From Neodiprion pinetum (Eukaryota > Arthropoda > Insecta > Hymenoptera > Diprionidae): 64,000 nucleotides of DNA. Location of the stretch: the NCBI RefSeq assembly GCF_021155775.2, contig NC_060233.1, positions 35,433,077-35,497,076 on the forward strand. The letters run 5' to 3'. The translations under genes and the position numbers were made by a program. This document shows positions 60,132 to 64,000 of the stretch, one piece after another. The notes beneath the pieces are model-generated. The model saw only the letters and a list, made by a program, of their open reading frames with translations, did no database searches and had not been told where the DNA came from. The stretch's first letter is position 1. The number at the start of each line of letters is the position of its first letter.

Positions 60132-63100
60132 GAGGCGGTCCTCGAGTGAAAATGTGCCTGAGCTTCGCTTCAATGGCGGATAAATCGCCGGTGATAAGGA
60201 ACACGCGTGGTCTTGAACGACCAGACGTGAAGTGGAAAGAGCAACTGTGTGCATGCGTGAAACTGACATGTGACGGTCGTTCTGGAGGTTTTTTTTTTTA
60301 TTTGCGAAATCACGACTTACAAATAGACTTGTAGATGTATCTCAAGGGTCGTGGTATTATCCCGAAACTTTGTGAAGTGGAATACCATTTTACCCCTGAC
60401 CTGGACAAAATGCCTAAACCACTTCTTTCTAAGGAATTTAAGAACAAAACAAACATGAATGAGAACATTTAAACACTGTAATTATCATAATTTTTTACGT
60501 TAATTAAACAACGGGATTATGCTACCGTAATTGTTGCCGCTTGTGAAAGATATGAACTTCAGATATTGTTGCAAACTGTGTAACATCACTTGTTGAAGTA
60601 TTACAACGTTCATCGTAAGTCATATATAAGTGACTGTATACATATAAAGCAATCGTTCAATTTTATGCACGTGAACATTTTCTCTCATGGCATATTTTAT
60701 CGTGCACAGTATAAAGTTCAAACGATACTGTCATATACAATAGTATTCCATAATGATGAAAAATTTTTTCATAGAGGTGATCGATGATTACTTGTGCAAA
60801 TCTTAAATTAAATCGCATCAGTCAAGTGAATGTTATTGAATTTAACGATATTATTGTATGATTATTATCATTAGTATTACCGTTATTGTTGTTGTTATTA
60901 AATTAATTTTTTTTCATTTAGTACCATCACACAGATGCAACGATAAGGAAGATTCGCAGTTGCTTTTTTCCTTTCGTTGTCCTCGTAATTTCTTTTTCTT
61001 ACGACCAACTACCAAATATAATAAAGATTTATATTATATATTATAGTTCCTATGTGCTTAATGTTACGTTCCAACGATTCAGTTGTTTATTGCGGTAATT
61101 TTCTATTTTGCTTCCTTAATATAATTACAGATGTCGTTTTAGATACCTAAATGCATAAAAAATGTTTATACTTGTACTGTATACATATCAATTCTATGAA
61201 GTAAATTGATCAAATATCGATTGCAACGTACACTATATAATGCAGGTAATTCATTGAAATATGCTCTCATTTGTTTACATAATTGTATTACGTAGTAATT
61301 GTTCACAGAATTTAATTTATATCTAATTTTACTGTTTCCACATAGTTGTACGTGTATTATATAAATATAGTTATTTTTTTAGGTGTAAATTAATTTCGGT
61401 TTTTTTATAGTTTCATTTTATGAATTTTTGTTTCATAGTTCAATCTGAAATTTTTCTACAGTGAATTTCAGTTTTAAACGATGTTATCGTCTCGAAGAAT
61501 AAAAGAAATTGTCCACTCACTAAAATCTGAGTCCAACCAGTCTTGGAAAATTTCCGAGGCTTGAAAAATTCCGATACCGGTTCTTGATATATCATTTGGA
61601 AACAAAGTTTCGATTGATCAACCAAATGTTACATCACATAAGTGTTATGAATTATAAAAAAAAAAAAACTTACACTCGTCTTTCAAGAAAGGTCTGTACA
61701 TTTAGAAATCCGACAAGATTGTAGTAAATTGTGGGCCTGTTTCCCAAGCTTACTTTCTCAATCCCGCGGAAACGTCATTTCTGATAAATCATGATTCTAG
61801 CATATTCTAGCAAAGTACAAGATCTACGAAAAATCTCATGTTACAGTCATTTAATGGCGGTAGATTCAGCTGAAACGTGACGTTAGTTGATGCGATAATA
61901 AACAATCTTGCGATGTTAGTTATTATAAGCAACTTCGACTTCTTGCGGTCACCGACAGGCGAGAATCTTTGATGATTTTGCTATCAAAAGGGATAAAATT
62001 AAATAAGCTTCCGGCTCACAAATTGCACTGACATGCGGTGCGTGGTATTGCGATATAAAAAAGGTGAAATGTATCAGGATACTCTACGAAGGCTTCACCA
62101 GTAGTCTGGATTCTTTCCCGAACCGGCACATGCGAAATTAACTAACAGACTTAAAAGGATAAGGCAGTATTTTTTTAAAACATATATACACATATTTGTA
62201 AAATAAATAGTAATTCAAACACGTCTGGGTACCCATATTTTAAATTCTTATTTTTTTATTTTATAGATAACGTTGCACGCGTGAGGTAATTTCAGACGTT
62301 CGAACCAAAGCCGACCGTTTTGATCTATAATTAGAATAGCCGGGGAAGTCTTTGTGATTAGTTATTAACATTATCATAGAAAAGCCGCGGATACTAGAGG
62401 CGCATAAAGTGAAGCTAGTGTGCCAGTTCTTCCATAATCTAGCTTCTGGTCCACCTTTTCTCCCGCCTAGTTAAGTTGTCTGTATAGCACATCTTTCTCT
62501 CTCACCTCCATCCCTTCCAACATTCGTTCCCTGTCTGTTTATAGTCGCATAGCGCAATTACGTCACGCATCATTTCGCGATTCAACGGCACTAAGCCAGG
62601 TAAAGTGAGGAAACACTCGCCACTCGAGATACGGCAAAAATAGCAATAATTCGGGGCCAGGTGGAGGGGGAAACTCATCTTTGATATCATAATATTTATA
62701 TCTGCTTTAATTTAACAGAATTATGATTCAATCAAAAAAATATAATAGCACGTAAAAAATATACACAAAATATAAGATATGAAAGTACGTCAAGGATATG
62801 AAAAAAATTCTGATATAACACACATATTTCAAAGGCCAAAATGATGATTTATTCAAAATTGAGTTCATTTTCAATGTCTTTACAATAAATAGTGTTGCTA
62901 AATATAATTAATTTATTATTCCATATGTATTTTTCAAACTTTCCTATGAATGAATATTTTAGTATAGAATTAATCATGTGGATGGGCAAAACCAAAGGGG
63001 TGTATGGAATGTGTATGGGTGCATAGTTTGTTCGCCTTTATGGCATGAGGCCATTGGTGTATATCTAAAGGTCGTAAGCAATTCTGGATACATACCTACT

Positions 63101-63324
63101 TCCGAAGCTCATATTTTTCTTTTATAATTTATTTCGAAGTTTATAATTTGAAAACAATTCCTGCCTTTCTGAATGCTCAGTACTAAACTGTACACGTAAT
63201 AACACATCTTCACAAGTATGGAAAATTGTTCAGAAAATTCTGCTAAGTCTAACAAATATCTTGTATAAGATAAATCGGTGTCAAAAAATTCAAATACTTA
63301 CAACTGAAACAAGTTATACATATA
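60132..63324. other. 3' flank of the LRR gene and intergenic DNA
   Basis: Very AT-rich, no supported gene. Minus-strand AATAAA-like signals occur near 62850, where a minus-strand THAP gene could end. This is weak. Confidence 0.4.
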
Positions 63325-63513
63325 CTATGTTATCATACTTCCATTGCCTTCAAATGAAAACAAAGTTGGCATCGCATTTGCTTTAAGAACTAAACCTCGA
63401 CCTGACGATCGGAAACATTTTTCATCGAAATGATCACTACTACCGAAATGAGAAATTGTTTGAAAAGAAATGCCGTTCCGATCTGCTTCAAACTGTAACT
63501 GAAAATAGAGCAA
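63325..63513 (-). pseudogene. Partial, degenerate THAP zinc-finger domain
   Basis: Minus-strand frame reading FEADRNGISFQTISHFGSSD, then HFDEKCF and LKANAMPTLF. This is the C-terminal half of a THAP DNA-binding domain: CS(D/E)HF..xCF, then the signature AVPT(L/I)F, here AMPTLF. The third zinc ligand, normally Cys in CSDHF, is Ser (SSDHF), so the finger should not bind zinc normally. An acceptor-like TATTTTCAG precedes it. The first half with CxxxxC was not found in the window. It is either a decayed transposase fragment or an exon of a diverged THAP gene running in from the right. Confidence 0.5.
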
Positions 63514-63669
63514 TTAACGGAAGAAAATCTAAAAATAAGGTATGTATAAAAAATACGGCATAATGTGTTGTATACTTTACTACATATATCTAAAGTACAT
63601 GCGTCAGATATAATTACAGGAGATTTATAATTAATAAATGTATTATTACATTTCTAATTACAGGAAACT

Positions 63670-64000
63670 ATGTCACCCTTCGCCATTTTAAACAGAGTTG
63701 ACGCTGCGAGCCAAGTTTCCTCAAAACGCTTGAAACCATCTCTAAGAGAAGAGACCCTGATATCAAAATTCGATGCGCTGCAGAGGTGTATGAAGCGTAG
63801 AGATACAAAACTACAATCATTGGGAGGAGCTATCGATGTCTTGAAAAGAACCTTAACCTATTCCAAAGGCGATGAAACTATTTTTGAAAGGCATTTTTAA
63901 GATGCTAAATTGCAGCTGCTGTTGAATGAATTTAACAATAATAATATTACACCAAATCATAGACAGTACCCCGAAAAAATTAGGCAGTTGGCGTTGATGG
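63670..64000 (+). pseudogene. THAP9/P-element-like transposase fragment, interrupted by a stop
   Basis: Plus-strand frame, open 63670-63897, then TAA (63898-63900), then open in the same frame to the window edge. Before the stop is a charged, coiled-coil-like segment (LREETLISKFDALQRCMKRR, KLQSLGGAIDVLKRTL). After it comes LLLNEFNNNNITPNHRQYPE, then KIRQLALM, which fits the conserved 'R.Y....K.FAL.LHFYSP' region that opens the catalytic part of THAP9/P-element transposases. An acceptor-like ATTACAG sits just upstream. The in-frame stop argues for a dead copy, although an unrecognised splice cannot be excluded. Confidence 0.5.

Noticed and set aside
1..64000. CRISPR arrays, operons, bacterial or phage genes
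   Set aside because: Nothing of the kind. The 30-bp repeats have no spacers and are coding minisatellites in insect-type spliced genes.
1..64000. tRNA or other RNA genes
   Set aside because: By eye I found no segment with a convincing A-box/B-box pair or cloverleaf. A covariance-model scan would be needed to exclude them.

Overview
The window is animal nuclear DNA and almost certainly insect. It is AT-rich, its genes have short introns with GT/GC..AG borders, simple repeats and short transposon relics are common, and one gene is a Methuselah-family receptor, a family characteristic of insects. The style would fit a hymenopteran such as a sawfly, but nothing here fixes the species. All gene identities rest on reading the proteins and comparing them with families I know. 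No database search was run.

Layout. 1-2559 (+) is the 3' part of EOGT, the ER O-GlcNAc transferase for EGF repeats; it ends in KDEL. PIGW (GPI inositol acyltransferase) is convergent with it at 3159-4667 (-). An orphan serine-rich ORF lies at 5291-6346 (-). TBC1D20, an ER-anchored Rab GAP, spans five exons at 7386-10246 (+). 11751-20580 (-) holds a cluster of small secreted glycine-rich repeat proteins: three structured genes (11751-13624, 14832-16469, 18714-20580) and one decayed copy (16801-16996). 20.6-29.3 kb has no gene I can support. A five-exon Methuselah-like GPCR is at 29285-31668 (+), MRPS28 (three exons) at 33521-34843 (+), and NDUFA1 (three exons) at 36108-36793 (-). 36.8-58.8 kb is a gene desert with microsatellites and inverted-repeat elements. 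A small leucine-rich-repeat transmembrane protein is at 58831-60131 (+). The right edge holds fragments of a THAP/P-element-like transposase.

The most unusual part is the glycine-rich cluster. Two paralogues share a nearly identical 64-bp signal-peptide exon, the same phase-1 intron, a TATA-like box and a homologous 30-bp coding minisatellite that has been homogenised separately in each gene. In both, the repeat ORF ends at a stop followed by more open, glycine-rich sequence in the same frame (64 and 25 codons). This could be recent truncation or regulated readthrough. A third gene with the same 64-nt first exon and intron phase carries an array of YGRPG motifs with regularly spaced N-glycosylation sequons. 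Other points of interest are a roughly 0.5-kb near-symmetric foldback element at 52.73-53.24 kb and a TA-flanked MITE at 32.9-33.2 kb.

The genes do not form a pathway. EOGT, PIGW and TBC1D20 all act at the ER, but the clustering is probably chance. MRPS28 and NDUFA1 are both mitochondrial housekeeping genes.
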